36,131 bases of DNA, taken from contig JACQDN010000001.1 in NCBI GenBank assembly GCA_016201105.1, forward strand, positions 1-36,131. The letters are read 5' to 3'. This DNA is from Pseudomonadota bacterium (GTDB lineage: Bacteria > Pseudomonadota > Alphaproteobacteria > Micropepsales > Micropepsaceae). Below are positions 1 through 9,207 of the stretch, in pieces. Position 1 is the stretch's first letter. The number at the start of each line of letters is the position of its first letter. Below the pieces are notes generated by a model. The model had not been told where the DNA came from. It did not search any database and saw only the letters and a list, made by a program, of their open reading frames with translations. A program made the position numbers and the translations under genes.

Positions 1-11
1 CCGCGGCATGA

Positions 12-62
12 CCCCTCCCCGAAATTTGCTTCGCAAATTTCGACCCTCCCTCAAGGGGAGGG
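12..62. repeat. CCTCCC-type palindromic element, copy 1 (single unit)
   Basis: A hairpin of about 13-base arms (CCGAAATTTG and its complement around a GCTTCGC centre) is flanked by CCCTCCC on the left and a CCCTCCC/GGGGAGGG inverted pair on the right. It ends five bases before the stop codon of the serine hydrolase on the minus strand. The same layout recurs at 1770-1897 and 6254-6389. A partner unit may lie to the left of the window. It is positioned to act as a transcription terminator, which is inference. Confidence 0.8.
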
Positions 63-66
63 TTGT

Positions 67-1317
67 CTATTCCAAAGCTCCATACGTCATCTTCTGGAAC
101 ATGGGACACGCCACGCGGGCGCCCATGCGGGCGCCGGTGACGGCTTGGCCCGCCATGTCGGGCGTCAGCGGGCGATAGTTCTGGATGAGGAAGATGAGGA
201 TCATCTCCTGCGCCGGATCGGCCTGCCACCAGGTGCCGAAGGCGCCGGGCCAGCCGAACGAGCCCTTCGAGCCCGCGCCCATCCATTCGTGCTTCACCGG
301 ATCGACGATGGTGGAGACGCCGAGCCCGAAGCCCTGCCCGGCCCAGAACGGGAAGCCGAGGAACGGAATTTCGCGCTGTGCGTCCGTCAACCGGTTCGTC
401 GTCATCAGCTCGACGGTTTCGCGCTTGAGCAGGCGCGTGCCGCCCAGCTCGCCCTTGTTGAGCAGCAGGCGCGCGAATGTCAGATAGTCGTCGACCGTCG
501 AGATCAATCCGCCGCCGCCCGCGCAATAGTCCGGCGGGGAATCGTATTGCGGGAACGGTACGGGTTTCAGCGTGCCGCTCGCCTCGTCCTGCTGGTACAT
601 GATCGCCATGCGATCGCGCTTGGCCGGCGGCACATAAAAATCTGTGTCGTTCATGCCGAGCGGCGCGAAGATCCGCTCCATCAGCACGTCGCGATAGTGC
701 TTGCCGGCAATGCGCCCGACGAGGAAGCCCAGCACTTCGGTTGAATGGCTGTAGTGCATCCGCTCGCCGGGCGGATAGCTGAGCGGCAGGCTGCCAAGGC
801 GTTTCAGCCATTCGCCCGGTCCGTGCGGACTGTCGAGCACGGGGCCCAGCGCTTTCTCATGCGCCTGACCGAGCGGACCTCTCGACGTGAACCCGTAAGC
901 GAGCCCGGAGCGATGCGTCATCAGATCTTCGACCGTGATGGCACGCGGGCTGACATAGGTTTCGTCGAGCGAGCCGGCGGGATCGTGCAGCACGCGCATG
1001 TCGGCGAATTCCGGCAGCCATTTGGAGATGGGATCGGAGAGCTTGAGCTTGCCTTCTTCCAGCAACATCAGGGCCGCCACCGAGGTGATCGGCTTGGTCA
1101 TCGAGGCGATGCGAAAGAGCGTGTCGCGCGTCATGGGCTTTTTGGCTTCGATGTCGCGCCGGCCGATGGCGTTCAATTGAATCTCTTCGCCCTTGCGCCA
1201 GATCAGCGTGACCATGCCGGAAAGATCGCCGGCCTCGACGACGGCCTGCATCGCGGGCGCGATCTGCGCGAGCCCCGCCTCGTTGAAGCCGGGAGCCGGT
1301 TTTAGGTCTTTATCCAT
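67..1317 (-). CDS. Serine hydrolase, beta-lactamase/esterase (class C) family
   Basis: This 416-residue protein belongs to the serine beta-lactamase-like family, which includes esterases, D-aminopeptidases and carboxypeptidases. The nucleophile motif S-M-T-K lies at residues 72-75. A YSHS stands where Y-x-N normally lies, and a GWPGAFGT segment near the C-terminus takes the place of the KTG box, as in EstB-type esterases. I see no signal peptide, so a cytoplasmic esterase or hydrolase is likely; the substrate is unknown. The start at 1317 has AGGA seven bases upstream. An in-frame GTG at 1365 with GGAG upstream is a real alternative and would add 16 residues. A remnant of a second copy of its 3' end lies upstream at about 1653-1720. 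A palindromic repeat follows the stop. Confidence 0.88.
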   Translation of the reverse strand: MDKDLKPAPGFNEAGLAQIAPAMQAVVEAGDLSGMVTLIWRKGEEIQLNAIGRRDIEAKKPMTRDTLFRIASMTKPITSVAALMLLEEGKLKLSDPISKWLPEFADMRVLHDPAGSLDETYVSPRAITVEDLMTHRSGLAYGFTSRGPLGQAHEKALGPVLDSPHGPGEWLKRLGSLPLSYPPGERMHYSHSTEVLGFLVGRIAGKHYRDVLMERIFAPLGMNDTDFYVPPAKRDRMAIMYQQDEASGTLKPVPFPQYDSPPDYCAGGGGLISTVDDYLTFARLLLNKGELGGTRLLKRETVELMTTNRLTDAQREIPFLGFPFWAGQGFGLGVSTIVDPVKHEWMGAGSKGSFGWPGAFGTWWQADPAQEMILIFLIQNYRPLTPDMAGQAVTGARMGARVACPMFQKMTYGALE

Positions 1318-1481
1318 GGGCGTTCCTGCGGTTGGGCTTTCGGATTTCATCGCGAGCGGACGCACGCGGGTCTCCAGAGAATGGCAGAATGTCCATGGCC
1401 CTTGAACACGACAAATTGTTTCACCGGCGCCTGCACTTTGTCGAAATAGGATCTAGCCAGATCGCCGATCTTCAAACAACC

Positions 1482-1618
1482 CGTCGTCCCGGCCAAGCAC
1501 CCGCAGGGTGCGCGTGCCGGGACCAATAAGCGTGGTATCGAATTCGTGCGAACTTTTCAGAAGCGAGAGTATGGGTCCCGGCACGCGCGTTGCTACGCAA
1601 CGCTTGGCCGGGATGACG
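1482..1618. repeat. Intergenic inverted repeat of about 137 bases (cruciform type)
   Basis: Left arm 1482-1523 and right arm 1573-1618 pair over long stretches: CGTCGTCCCGGCCAAGC against GCTTGGCCGGGATGACG, and GCGTGCCGGGACC against GGTCCCGGCACGC. Each arm carries its own small hairpin (GCACCC/GGGTGC and GCGTTG/CAACGC). The centre is unpaired, AT-richer spacer. I know similar CGTCATCCCGGCCAAGC-type repeats from many alphaproteobacterial intergenic regions. The short reading frames crossing it are by-products. It has no coding capacity and is probably a non-autonomous mobile or REP-like element. Confidence 0.75.
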
Positions 1619-1652
1619 AGTTCTTTTGATTGGTGGACTCACCGCGCGGGCT

Positions 1653-1720
1653 TCATCTCTGCAAAGCTCCATACGTCATCTTCTGGAACATCGGGCAAGC
1701 CGCCGCGCGCCCCTGCGCTG
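1653..1720 (-). pseudogene. Remnant 3' end of a second serine hydrolase gene
   Basis: Read on the minus strand, this stretch ends C-P-M-F-Q-K-M-T-Y-G-A-L-Q-R-stop. The intact gene at 67-1317 ends C-P-M-F-Q-K-M-T-Y-G-A-L-E-stop. About 31 consecutive bases are identical (around 1660-1690 against 71-101), and similarity fades within about 30 bases upstream of the match. No catalytic part of the gene is present. The simplest reading is a tandem or dispersed duplicate that was deleted down to its tail. Confidence 0.75.
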
Positions 1721-1769
1721 CAGAACGCAATACGCATGACGCCCCACCTTGGGTGAGATGGTAAAGCGT

Positions 1770-1897
1770 CCACCCTCCCTTGGGAGGGTCGAAGCGCGAA
1801 GCGCTTCAGGGAGGATGCCGACAGGAGTTCTACTTTCCTGATCCTCCCCGAAAATTCTCGCTGCGCGCGAATTTTCGACCCTCCCAGGTGAGGGTGG
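1770..1897. repeat. CCTCCC-type palindromic element, copy 2 (two units)
   Basis: Two hairpin units face each other: CCACCCTCCC...GGGAGGGTCGAAGCGCGAAGCGCTTC on the left, and ATCCTCCCCGAAAATT...AATTTTCGACCCTCCC with a closing AGGGTGG on the right. A spacer of about 25 bases separates them. It ends five bases before the stop codon of the amidohydrolase on the minus strand. The outer CCACCCTCCC and GAGGGTGG ends are complementary, so the whole can fold as one structure. Confidence 0.8.
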
Positions 1898-1902
1898 AAT
1901 CG

Positions 1903-3084
1903 CTATTCGGCCGCTTGCGCAGTTGCTGAAGAGGCGGCTGGCGCGAAGCCCATCATCCGGTCGAAGTTCTTGTGGAAGAAGCGCGCTTTGGTGTCTTCGT
2001 CCAAATCCGCCATCAGCTGCTCGAACTTGCCGATGGGATCGCGCCCGCCTTCGGGGTGCGGATAGTCGGAGGAGAACATGAAGAGCTCGGCGCCCGCTTC
2101 GCGGATCATCTTGGAAACGTCTTCGTTGCCGAACGGCGTGAAGGTGACGCGCTCGCGAATGATTTCGGAGGCCGGACGCGTCAACGCGCCTACCTGGGTG
2201 TCGCTGGCGCGGAACATGTTCTGCCCCGCATCGAGCCGCCTCAGGAAATCCGGCACCCAGCCCGCGCCCATTTCGACGACGCCGCCGCGCAAGCTCGCGA
2301 AGCGATCGAACACGCCGTCATAGACCATCGCGGTCAAGAACATCTGCGCCGCGAAGGGCAGCACCATGTAATCCTTGAAGCGCAGATTTTCTCCGCCGCC
2401 CAGCCAATCGGTGGGAAGCGGCTTGCCGTTGTTGGCGTATTCCTTCGGCAGGACGCGGTTGCCGCCGCCGATATGCAGCATGAACGGCATGGCGCAATCG
2501 GCGAGCGCCGACCAGACGCGATCCATCTGGGGATGGCCCGGCGATTTGTCGCCCGCGGGGCTCGCCGAAATCCACATCGCGCGGCAACCGTCCTTCGCCG
2601 CGGCGAAGATTTCCGCGCGCGCCGCTTCGACGTCGTCGGTGGGCAGAACGCCGACGGCGATCATGCGATCGTCGCCTTTGCAGAAATCGGCGATGGCGCG
2701 ATTGTGCGCGCGCGTACCGCCGTAGCGGATCCTCGTATCGGGGCTGTAGTAGAACTGCGTCGTTGCGAAGGTCGAGAAGATGAGCTGGTGCTTGAAGCCC
2801 AGATCGTCGAGCGCCTTGCGCCGGTCATCGCGGTTGAAGGCGCCGCAGGCAAACCAGCCTTTGGGGCCACCGACGACGTTTTGGCCGAAGCTATCCCGTT
2901 TGGAATCCTGCTCGCGGTGGCGCAGTGCGGCTTCGATAAGCTCGGCGGCCATGCTGCCGGCGGAGCCCAGATTCAACGGTGGCAAGAGTTCGCGCAGGTC
3001 CGGATCGGCATAGGTCGCGATCCAGTCAAACGTCTCCATGAAATGGCTGTCGGCATCGCAACACACGCGACGGGCATAGGTCAT
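1903..3084 (-). CDS. Amidohydrolase family 2 (TIM-barrel metal-dependent hydrolase)
   Basis: This 393-residue protein has the pattern of the amidohydrolase 2 family (ACMSD/decarboxylase-like). The N-terminal metal motif is D-A-D-S-H-F-M-E, a mid-barrel histidine lies in F-M-L-H-I-G-G, and the late aspartate lies in S-S-D-Y-P-H-P-E-G-G. Members are zinc-dependent hydrolases or decarboxylases of cyclic or aromatic acids; the substrate here is not readable. It has no signal peptide. AGG lies about eight bases before the ATG. It is transcribed away from fabI, with about 214 bases between them that must hold both promoters. A palindromic repeat follows the stop codon. Confidence 0.85.
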   Translation of the reverse strand: MTYARRVCCDADSHFMETFDWIATYADPDLRELLPPLNLGSAGSMAAELIEAALRHREQDSKRDSFGQNVVGGPKGWFACGAFNRDDRRKALDDLGFKHQLIFSTFATTQFYYSPDTRIRYGGTRAHNRAIADFCKGDDRMIAVGVLPTDDVEAARAEIFAAAKDGCRAMWISASPAGDKSPGHPQMDRVWSALADCAMPFMLHIGGGNRVLPKEYANNGKPLPTDWLGGGENLRFKDYMVLPFAAQMFLTAMVYDGVFDRFASLRGGVVEMGAGWVPDFLRRLDAGQNMFRASDTQVGALTRPASEIIRERVTFTPFGNEDVSKMIREAGAELFMFSSDYPHPEGGRDPIGKFEQLMADLDEDTKARFFHKNFDRMMGFAPAASSATAQAAE

Positions 3085-3298
3085 AACGCAACCTGTCTGT
3101 ACTTACGCTTCCCGGCTAAAGACTTGTTTACATTATCGATCCCGCCGATCCAATACGCCGTTTGCTTATACGCGCCCAGGTCCGGCATATACGGCGCGCT
3201 GCGCCGGCGGCCCTCGAGAACGCCCGAATCCCTTGAAATGCTTGTTGAATTCGGCAGCGCCCCTTAGAACGGCTGCAATCGATCCGAGAGGTTTTGAA

Positions 3299-4119
<821 letters not shown>

Positions 4120-4123
<4 letters not shown>

Positions 4124-4728
4124 GCGCGGGCGCAGATTTCCGCGCGCGGACGCTTTACGTCATCCGCCACGGCCAGACGCAGGAAAACGCGGCGGGACTT
4201 CTGACCGGACAGAACGATTCCCCGCTGACCGATCTGGGCCGCGCGCAAGCCCGCAAGAACGGCGTGCTGCTCAAGGAGCTGGCAAGCGATCTTTCGCGCC
4301 TCGACTTCTTCGCCAGTTCGCTCCACCGCGCCTGTACCACGATGGAAATTCTGCGCGACGGCGCGGGCCTGCCGCCGCTCGCCTATCGCGCCGACCGCCG
4401 TCTCATGGAAGCCGACATGGGCGATTGGTCAGGCGCCGTCTATGACGACTTGAAAGTGATCGACAAAGCGCGCTGGGACGCGCGCGAGAACGACCGCTGG
4501 AACTGGGTTATGCCGAACGGCGAGAGCTATGCGCAATTGCACGAGCGCGTGGGCGCGTTCCTGCAGACCTTGCGCCGCGACAGCGTCATCGTCTGCCACC
4601 AGGGCTCGGCGCGGGCGATACGCTCGCACTATCTGCGTCTGAGTGTGGAGCACACGGTGCGATACACCCAACCCAATGCCGGGATCATGAAATTGTCCGA
4701 AGGCGTGGAAAGCTACTGGGGCGACTGA
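4120..4728 (+). CDS. Histidine phosphatase family protein (phosphoglycerate-mutase-like)
   Basis: This 202-residue protein has the RHG phosphatase signature near its N-terminus (V-I-R-H-G-Q-T), followed by an S-S-L-H-R-A segment. An acidic residue lies in L-M-E-A-D-M-G-D-W, and the second catalytic histidine lies in V-C-H-Q-G-S-A-R. Members dephosphorylate small metabolites or proteins through a phosphohistidine intermediate; the substrate cannot be told here. The ATG overlaps the fabI stop as ATGA, showing translational coupling with fatty-acid synthesis. The 3' end overlaps the convergent small gene by 16 bases. Confidence 0.9.
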
Positions 4729-5006
4729 GTCATTCTCGACGGCTTGGCGTGCGCCTTGTCGTGATTGGACGCGGCCAGGATGATTGCCGCGGTCCCCAGC
4801 CCGCCCAGCAGCAACCAAAGCGGCACGCCGCGCAGCTTCTGCTGTTCGGGCTTTGGCGCCACCATCGTCTTCTTGGCCAGCGCCTGATTGGGATTGGTCT
4901 GCGCCTGATTGGTCTGCGGCTGGGCGGCCAGCGCGCTGGCGTGAGCGAGGACGGGCGCGAAGGTCATAAAGAGGCCGGTTGCCAGGGAAAGATAACGCCG
5001 TTTCAC
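4713..5006 (-). CDS. Small exported or membrane protein of unknown function
   Basis: The 97-residue product begins V-K-R-R-Y-L-S-L and has a signal-peptide-like N-terminus ending near A-H-A-S-A. A Gln/Asn-rich stretch follows (Q-T-N-Q-A-Q-T-N-P-N-Q). A second hydrophobic segment is W-L-L-L-G-G-L-G-T-A-A-I-I-L-A, and the tail is basic. I chose the GTG at 5006 because GGGGAC lies about six bases upstream and the signal peptide starts there. The frame stays open much further upstream, but that part runs into the aroC 5' end and looks non-coding. I do not recognise the family. It probably sits in the inner membrane with a short loop, or is anchored after cleavage. Confidence 0.65.
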   Translation of the reverse strand: MKRRYLSLATGLFMTFAPVLAHASALAAQPQTNQAQTNPNQALAKKTMVAPKPEQQKLRGVPLWLLLGGLGTAAIILAASNHDKAHAKPSRMTQSPQ

Positions 5007-5148
5007 AATTGTCCCCGAAGCCCTGCCCGATTTGGACTCAGTATAGATTAAGGGCGCAATACGCGAGGCCCGGTCGCGCTTGTGGTTGAATTCCGCCGCA
5101 AAATCGGGCTTTTCAGGCTCTGACTTTCCGGCGCTCAGAGGTTTACGA

Positions 5149-6249
5149 ATGTCCTTCAACAGCTTCGGCCATCTCTTCCGGGTCACGACCTTCGGCGAAA
5201 GCCACGGGCCGGCGATGGGCTGCGTGGTCGACGGCTGCCCGCCCGGCATCCCCCTCGCCGAAGCCGACATCCAGCGCGACCTCGACCGGCGCCGGCCCGG
5301 ACAATCCAAATTCGTCAGCCAAAGAAAAGAGCCCGACACGGTGCGCATCCTCTCCGGCGTCTTTCAGGACGAGCGGATGAAAGCGCAAGTGACGACGGGA
5401 ACGCCGATCGCGCTGCTGATCGAAAACGTCGATGCGCGCTCGAAGGACTATGCCGACATCCGCGACAAGTTCCGCCCCGGCCATGCCGACTACACCTATT
5501 GGGCCAAATACGGCGTGCGCGATTACCGCGGCGGCGGACGGCAATCGGCGCGCGAGACGGCGACGCGCGTGGCCGCGGGCGCGATCGCGCGCAAAATTCT
5601 GGATTCGCTGTACAGACGCGTGAGCGTGCGCGGCGCGCTGGTGCAGATCGGGAGCCAGAGCATCGAGCGCAAGCGTTGGGATTGGGACGAAGTCGCGCGC
5701 AATGCGTTCTTCTGTCCGGACAAAAAGACGGCGGAGTCGTGGACGGAGTATCTCGAAGGCATCCGCAAGAAGGGTTCGTCCATCGGCGCGGTGATCGAGG
5801 TCGTGGCCGACGGCATTCCGGCAGGGCTCGGCGCGCCGATCTACGCCAAGCTCGACGGCGATCTTGCGTCGGCGATGATGAGCATCAATGCCGTCAAAGG
5901 CGTGGAGATCGGCGACGGTTTCGCATCGGCTGTGCTTAGCGGCGAAGAAAACGCCGACGAGATGCGAAAAGGAAAAGGCGGCAAACCTAAATTCCTTTCC
6001 AACCATGCGGGGGGGATTCTCGGCGGTATTTCCACGGGCCAACCGATCGTGGCGCGCTTCGTGGTGAAGCCGACGTCTTCGATTTTAAGCCCGCGCAAGA
6101 CCATCGACATCGAAGGCGCCGAGACGGAAATTTTCACCAAGGGCCGTCACGACCCCTGCGTCGGCATTCGCGCGGTGCCGGTCGGCGAAGCGATGATGGC
6201 CTGCGTCCTCGCCGATCACGCCCTGCGCCATCGCGGGCAAGTGGGGTAG
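5149..6249 (+). CDS. aroC: Chorismate synthase
   Basis: The 366-residue product makes chorismate from 5-enolpyruvylshikimate 3-phosphate, the last step of the shikimate pathway, using reduced FMN. All three family signatures are visible: G-E-S-H-G-P-A-M-G near the N-terminus, then [16 protein letters not shown] with its many arginines, and a late region ending [16 protein letters not shown]. The length fits bacterial AroC. The ATG at 5149 has AGAGG about seven bases before it and gives the usual M-S-F-N-S-F-G-H start; an in-frame start at 5080 is not supported. It is followed directly by a palindromic repeat. Confidence 0.97.
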   Translation: MSFNSFGHLFRVTTFGESHGPAMGCVVDGCPPGIPLAEADIQRDLDRRRPGQSKFVSQRKEPDTVRILSGVFQDERMKAQVTTGTPIALLIENVDARSKDYADIRDKFRPGHADYTYWAKYGVRDYRGGGRQSARETATRVAAGAIARKILDSLYRRVSVRGALVQIGSQSIERKRWDWDEVARNAFFCPDKKTAESWTEYLEGIRKKGSSIGAVIEVVADGIPAGLGAPIYAKLDGDLASAMMSINAVKGVEIGDGFASAVLSGEENADEMRKGKGGKPKFLSNHAGGILGGISTGQPIVARFVVKPTSSILSPRKTIDIEGAETEIFTKGRHDPCVGIRAVPVGEAMMACVLADHALRHRGQVG

Positions 6250-6253
6250 AGGA

Positions 6254-6389
6254 CTACCCTGCCTTGGGAGGGTCGATAAAATTCATGAGCGAGGCGAATG
6301 AATTTTTCGGGGAGGATCAGGAAGAAGAATCTCCTTCCGCATCCTCCCCGAAATCGCTTCGCGATTTCGACCCTCCCGAGGGAGGGTGG
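6254..6389. repeat. CCTCCC-type palindromic element, copy 3 (two units, convergent)
   Basis: The left unit is CTACCCTGCC...GGGAGGGTCG, with an inner palindromic AAAATTCAT...ATGAATTTTT. The right unit is CCTCCCCGAAATCGC/GCGATTTCGACCCTCCC with a closing GGGAGGGTGG. A spacer of about 30 bases separates them. The layout matches copy 2. It fills the whole gap between the stop of aroC on the plus strand and the stop of the first C13 protease on the minus strand, so it is well placed as a bidirectional terminator. Confidence 0.8.
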
Positions 6390-6394
6390 AAGGC

Positions 6395-7252
6395 TCACCA
6401 CCCCGGCAAATGCGCGGCGATGTCGTCGCCCAGGGAGACTTGCGGCTCGGATGGCGGAGAGACATTGGACTCTTGCTCGCGTTGAGTGACGCAGTCTTTC
6501 ACGCGATCGGCCAGTTCGGGAAAACCGTGCACGTCCGGCAAGTCGTCGAGCAGGCAGGCATCGAAATAAGGATAGCGGTCGGACGAGGTGCAGCCGAACG
6601 AGGTGCGGTCGGGCCGCGCCGCCGTCATGATCATGCGGTTGGCGCCCTTGAGCGCGGGCACGAAGACGCCGGAATAACAGGCGGACAAGATCACCACCGT
6701 CGGGCGGTCGCCGCAGGCGGTGTCCACGATGTTTTCGAGCGAGTCCGGGGAAAGAATGGAGTTTCCCAGGACAAGGCCTTGCGGCGCGCCGTGGCTGGTG
6801 AAGTAGACGAGACAGCCGCCATGCGCCTGACCCGAGAGCGTCCACAGCCAGCGCGAGATTGTGCCGACATCCGAAGAGAGGGGCTGGGTGTCGCGATAAC
6901 GCTCCGGGCGTACGGAGAACTGCACGATGTTGTCCGGCGAAAATCCAATGTCGTGAAGCTTGGCGGCGATGTCGCGCCGGGCATTGTCGAAGGCTTCGGT
7001 ATCGGCCCCGTTATGGGCGTGATAGTCGCCGGCGACGACGATGGCCGCCCAGTTGGAATAGGAGTCGGCGGCGAAATACTGCTCGGCCGCGAAGGCAGCC
7101 CCGCCCAGCAACACGACCAAAATCATGATCCAGAGATAGTGGCCGTAACGCTCCCACTCCGTCTTGGGCCTGGGTGGCGGCGGCAGTGCGCTCGAGACGT
7201 CTTGGCCAAGGCTCTCGAAGACCCAGGCCTTCATCCAGCTAAATATGCCCAT
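6395..7252 (-). CDS. Legumain-like C13 family cysteine protease, membrane-anchored
   Basis: This 285-residue protein has a short cytoplasmic N-terminus, a membrane segment at about residues 40-58, then a caspase-fold domain. The clan CD dyad is visible as H154 in Y-F-T-S-H-G and C192 in S-A-C-Y-S-G. Thirty-eight residues separate them, close to human legumain (H148/C189). Family members cleave after Asn or Asp, or act as transamidases (GPI8). With the catalytic domain after one transmembrane helix, a periplasmic active site is expected. It is the downstream member of a tandem pair with the gene at 7318-8094, 65 bases away. No clear ribosome-binding site precedes the ATG. The substrate is unknown. 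Confidence 0.82.
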   Translation of the reverse strand: MGIFSWMKAWVFESLGQDVSSALPPPPRPKTEWERYGHYLWIMILVVLLGGAAFAAEQYFAADSYSNWAAIVVAGDYHAHNGADTEAFDNARRDIAAKLHDIGFSPDNIVQFSVRPERYRDTQPLSSDVGTISRWLWTLSGQAHGGCLVYFTSHGAPQGLVLGNSILSPDSLENIVDTACGDRPTVVILSACYSGVFVPALKGANRMIMTAARPDRTSFGCTSSDRYPYFDACLLDDLPDVHGFPELADRVKDCVTQREQESNVSPPSEPQVSLGDDIAAHLPGW

Positions 7253-7317
7253 CCGTCAAAATATCCGCTCGCGCCCCGCTCTCACACTTAAACAGCTGCG
7301 GTTCGAAGCCTCAACGC

Positions 7318-8094
7318 TCATCGCCATTCCGGCAGTTTTCCAGCCACCTGCGAGCCGACGAAGAGCTGCGGTTCCGACGGCGTTTCGACGGCGCGCTTCT
7401 GTTCGAGCCTAGCCACGCAGGCGCGGACCTTGTCGGCCAAATCCTCGAAGCCGCTCGACACCGGCATTTTGGCGAGAATGCACTCGTCGAAATAGGGATA
7501 TTGGCTGCCCTGCCCGCAACCGAACGAAGTGCGATCCTTGCGGGCGGCCGTCATGATCAAGCGGTTGGGTGCTTCCAGCTTTGGAATGAGAAATCCCGAA
7601 TAGCAGGCCGACACCACGATCACCGTCGGCCGGTTTTGACAGGCATCGTCCACCAGCTGCGCCATCGCGTCGGGCACCAGAGCCACGTTTCCGATGGCAA
7701 GCCCGCCGGGCCTCCAATGCGAAGTGAAATAGAGAAGGCAGCCTGCCGTCGCGCGGCCCGCCAGTTCCTGCAGCGAGTCCGAAATCGTCTGCACATTGGA
7801 TTTGAGCAGACGGCCATCTTTCTCCCGGCCGGGTTGCATGGAGAATTGCTGAATGTTGGACCGATTGAATCCGATGTTGACGAGTTCGGCGGCGACGTCG
7901 CGGCGCGCGTTGTCGAACGCCGGACTCGGCGCGCCGCTCAGCGAGCGCCAATCGCCGGCCACGACGATGGCGGCCCAGTTGGCATAGGGCGAGACGGCAG
8001 GCGCGGGCGCCGCGGCTGCAAGCCAGAGGCCCGCCGCAAGCCAAAGCGTAATGGCAGCGCCATATCGCACACCCGATCGCACGCCAAATTGCAT
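7318..8094 (-). CDS. Legumain-like C13 family protein, exported paralogue
   Basis: This 258-residue protein starts with a signal peptide (hydrophobic L-W-L-A-A-G-L-W-L-A-A-A) rather than an internal anchor. The rest is clearly homologous to its neighbour: N-W-A-A-I-V-V-A-G-D, A-F-D-N-A-R-R-D, Y-F-T-S-H, S-A-C-Y-S-G, D-R-T-S-F-G-C and Y-P-Y-F-D are shared. The dyad would be H126 and C164, again 38 apart. The glycine that normally follows the catalytic histidine in clan CD is tryptophan here (S-H-W), so activity is less certain than for the partner. The gene lies 18 bases downstream of the RNA methyltransferase in the same direction. Confidence 0.82.
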   Translation of the reverse strand: MQFGVRSGVRYGAAITLWLAAGLWLAAAAPAPAVSPYANWAAIVVAGDWRSLSGAPSPAFDNARRDVAAELVNIGFNRSNIQQFSMQPGREKDGRLLKSNVQTISDSLQELAGRATAGCLLYFTSHWRPGGLAIGNVALVPDAMAQLVDDACQNRPTVIVVSACYSGFLIPKLEAPNRLIMTAARKDRTSFGCGQGSQYPYFDECILAKMPVSSGFEDLADKVRACVARLEQKRAVETPSEPQLFVGSQVAGKLPEWR

Positions 8095-8112
8095 AAGCCC
8101 GCTCTGCCCTTC

Positions 8113-9207
8113 TCAGCCGCGCGTGAAAGCCGCGACGAGTTCAATATGCGACGACCAGAGAAACTGGTCCACCGGCAAGACGCGTCCAATATGGTAACCG
8201 CCGTCGACCAGAAGGCGCGCATCACGCGCAAAGGTTGCCGTATCGCACGAGACATAGGCGATGCGCCGCACCTTGGATTGCGCGAGTTCTCGCGCCTGCG
8301 CCAAGGCACCGGCGCGCGGCGGATCCATCAGCACGGCGTCGAAACGGTTCAATTCCGCAGCCGTCAGCGGCCGCTTGAAGAGATCGCGCTTCTCGGTGGT
8401 GAGAGGCTTCAAGCCTTGCGTGGCGCGCGCGGCTGCCGCGAGGGTGTCCAACATGGGAGCATCGAGCTCGACCGCGTGGACGCGCGCCTGTTCGGCGAGC
8501 GGCAGGGCAAACGTGCCGCAACCCGAAAACAGATCGGCGACGGATTTCGCGCCTTTGAAAATCTCGACGACTTTTTGCTGAAGGATATCTTCGCCTTCGC
8601 GTGTGGGCTGCAGGAAAGTTTCGGGCGGCAGTTTCACGCGCGCATTGCCGAAACGGATTTGCGGCTGCGCGGTTTCAAACAGCACGTCGCCATTGGACGT
8701 GATACGCGCGATTTTCAGCTTGGCGGCCCAGCGGGCGATCTCCGCCGTCTGCGGCGCACCGGGCTTTCGGCTCCAGCGGATGGCGAGATCGGGGCCGGTG
8801 TCGCTTTGCGTGAGATGCAACTCCGCCGCTTCGCCCTCGCGCAGCAGCGCCGTCATCATCTCCCGCAGTCTTTGAACCAGCGTCACAAGTGAGGGCGCCA
8901 GAACGCGGCATTCCCACATGTCGACGATGCTGTGCGATTGGCGGGCGTGAAAGCCGATTTCGGCTTTGCCGCCCTGCTTCTTCACTTTCAGCGAAGTGCG
9001 GCGGCGCGTGTTGGGCGGAACCGAGATCACATCGTCCACGAGGCTTGCTTCGAAGCCGTACGGCGCCAGCGCGGCGATCACATCGTTCTTTTTCGCCGCG
9101 CGATAGTCACCTGCCGGCATGTCCTGCGACAGACACCCGCCGCAGGTGCCGAAGTGTTTGCAGAGGGAAGAGCTAGCGGCGCTTTCTGCAGTAGCAGAAT
9201 TCGTCAC
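8113..9207 (-). CDS. Class I SAM-dependent RNA methyltransferase, TrmA/RlmD (uracil-5) family
   Basis: This 364-residue protein has the iron-sulfur cysteines of the family at its N-terminus ([10 protein letters not shown]) with a fourth cysteine in W-E-C-R. The SAM site is D-L-F-S-G-C-G-T-F, followed by the motif D-P-P-R-A-G. The catalytic cysteine is C321 in V-S-C-D. Such enzymes methylate C5 of a uridine in rRNA or tRNA. No TRAM domain precedes the cysteine cluster. The GTG start overlaps the dxs stop (GTGA), so it is translationally coupled to dxs. Whether it modifies 23S rRNA or tRNA cannot be read from the sequence. Confidence 0.9.
   Translation of the reverse strand: MTNSATAESAASSSLCKHFGTCGGCLSQDMPAGDYRAAKKNDVIAALAPYGFEASLVDDVISVPPNTRRRTSLKVKKQGGKAEIGFHARQSHSIVDMWECRVLAPSLVTLVQRLREMMTALLREGEAAELHLTQSDTGPDLAIRWSRKPGAPQTAEIARWAAKLKIARITSNGDVLFETAQPQIRFGNARVKLPPETFLQPTREGEDILQQKVVEIFKGAKSVADLFSGCGTFALPLAEQARVHAVELDAPMLDTLAAAARATQGLKPLTTEKRDLFKRPLTAAELNRFDAVLMDPPRAGALAQARELAQSKVRRIAYVSCDTATFARDARLLVDGGYHIGRVLPVDQFLWSSHIELVAAFTRG

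Noticed and set aside
1508..1756. Open frame of 82 codons on the plus strand between the serine hydrolase and the amidohydrolase
   Set aside because: It runs through the inverted repeat and the serine hydrolase remnant, so its length is a by-product of those sequences; it has no ribosome-binding site or recognisable domain.
1972..3267. 431-codon open frame on the plus strand opposite the amidohydrolase
   Set aside because: The minus-strand amidohydrolase has all family motifs; the plus-strand reading shows none and is a GC-rich shadow.
5007..5348. Upstream extension of the small exported protein gene to 211 codons
   Set aside because: It would overlap the coding 5' end of aroC, and the clear signal peptide with a ribosome-binding site starts at 5006.
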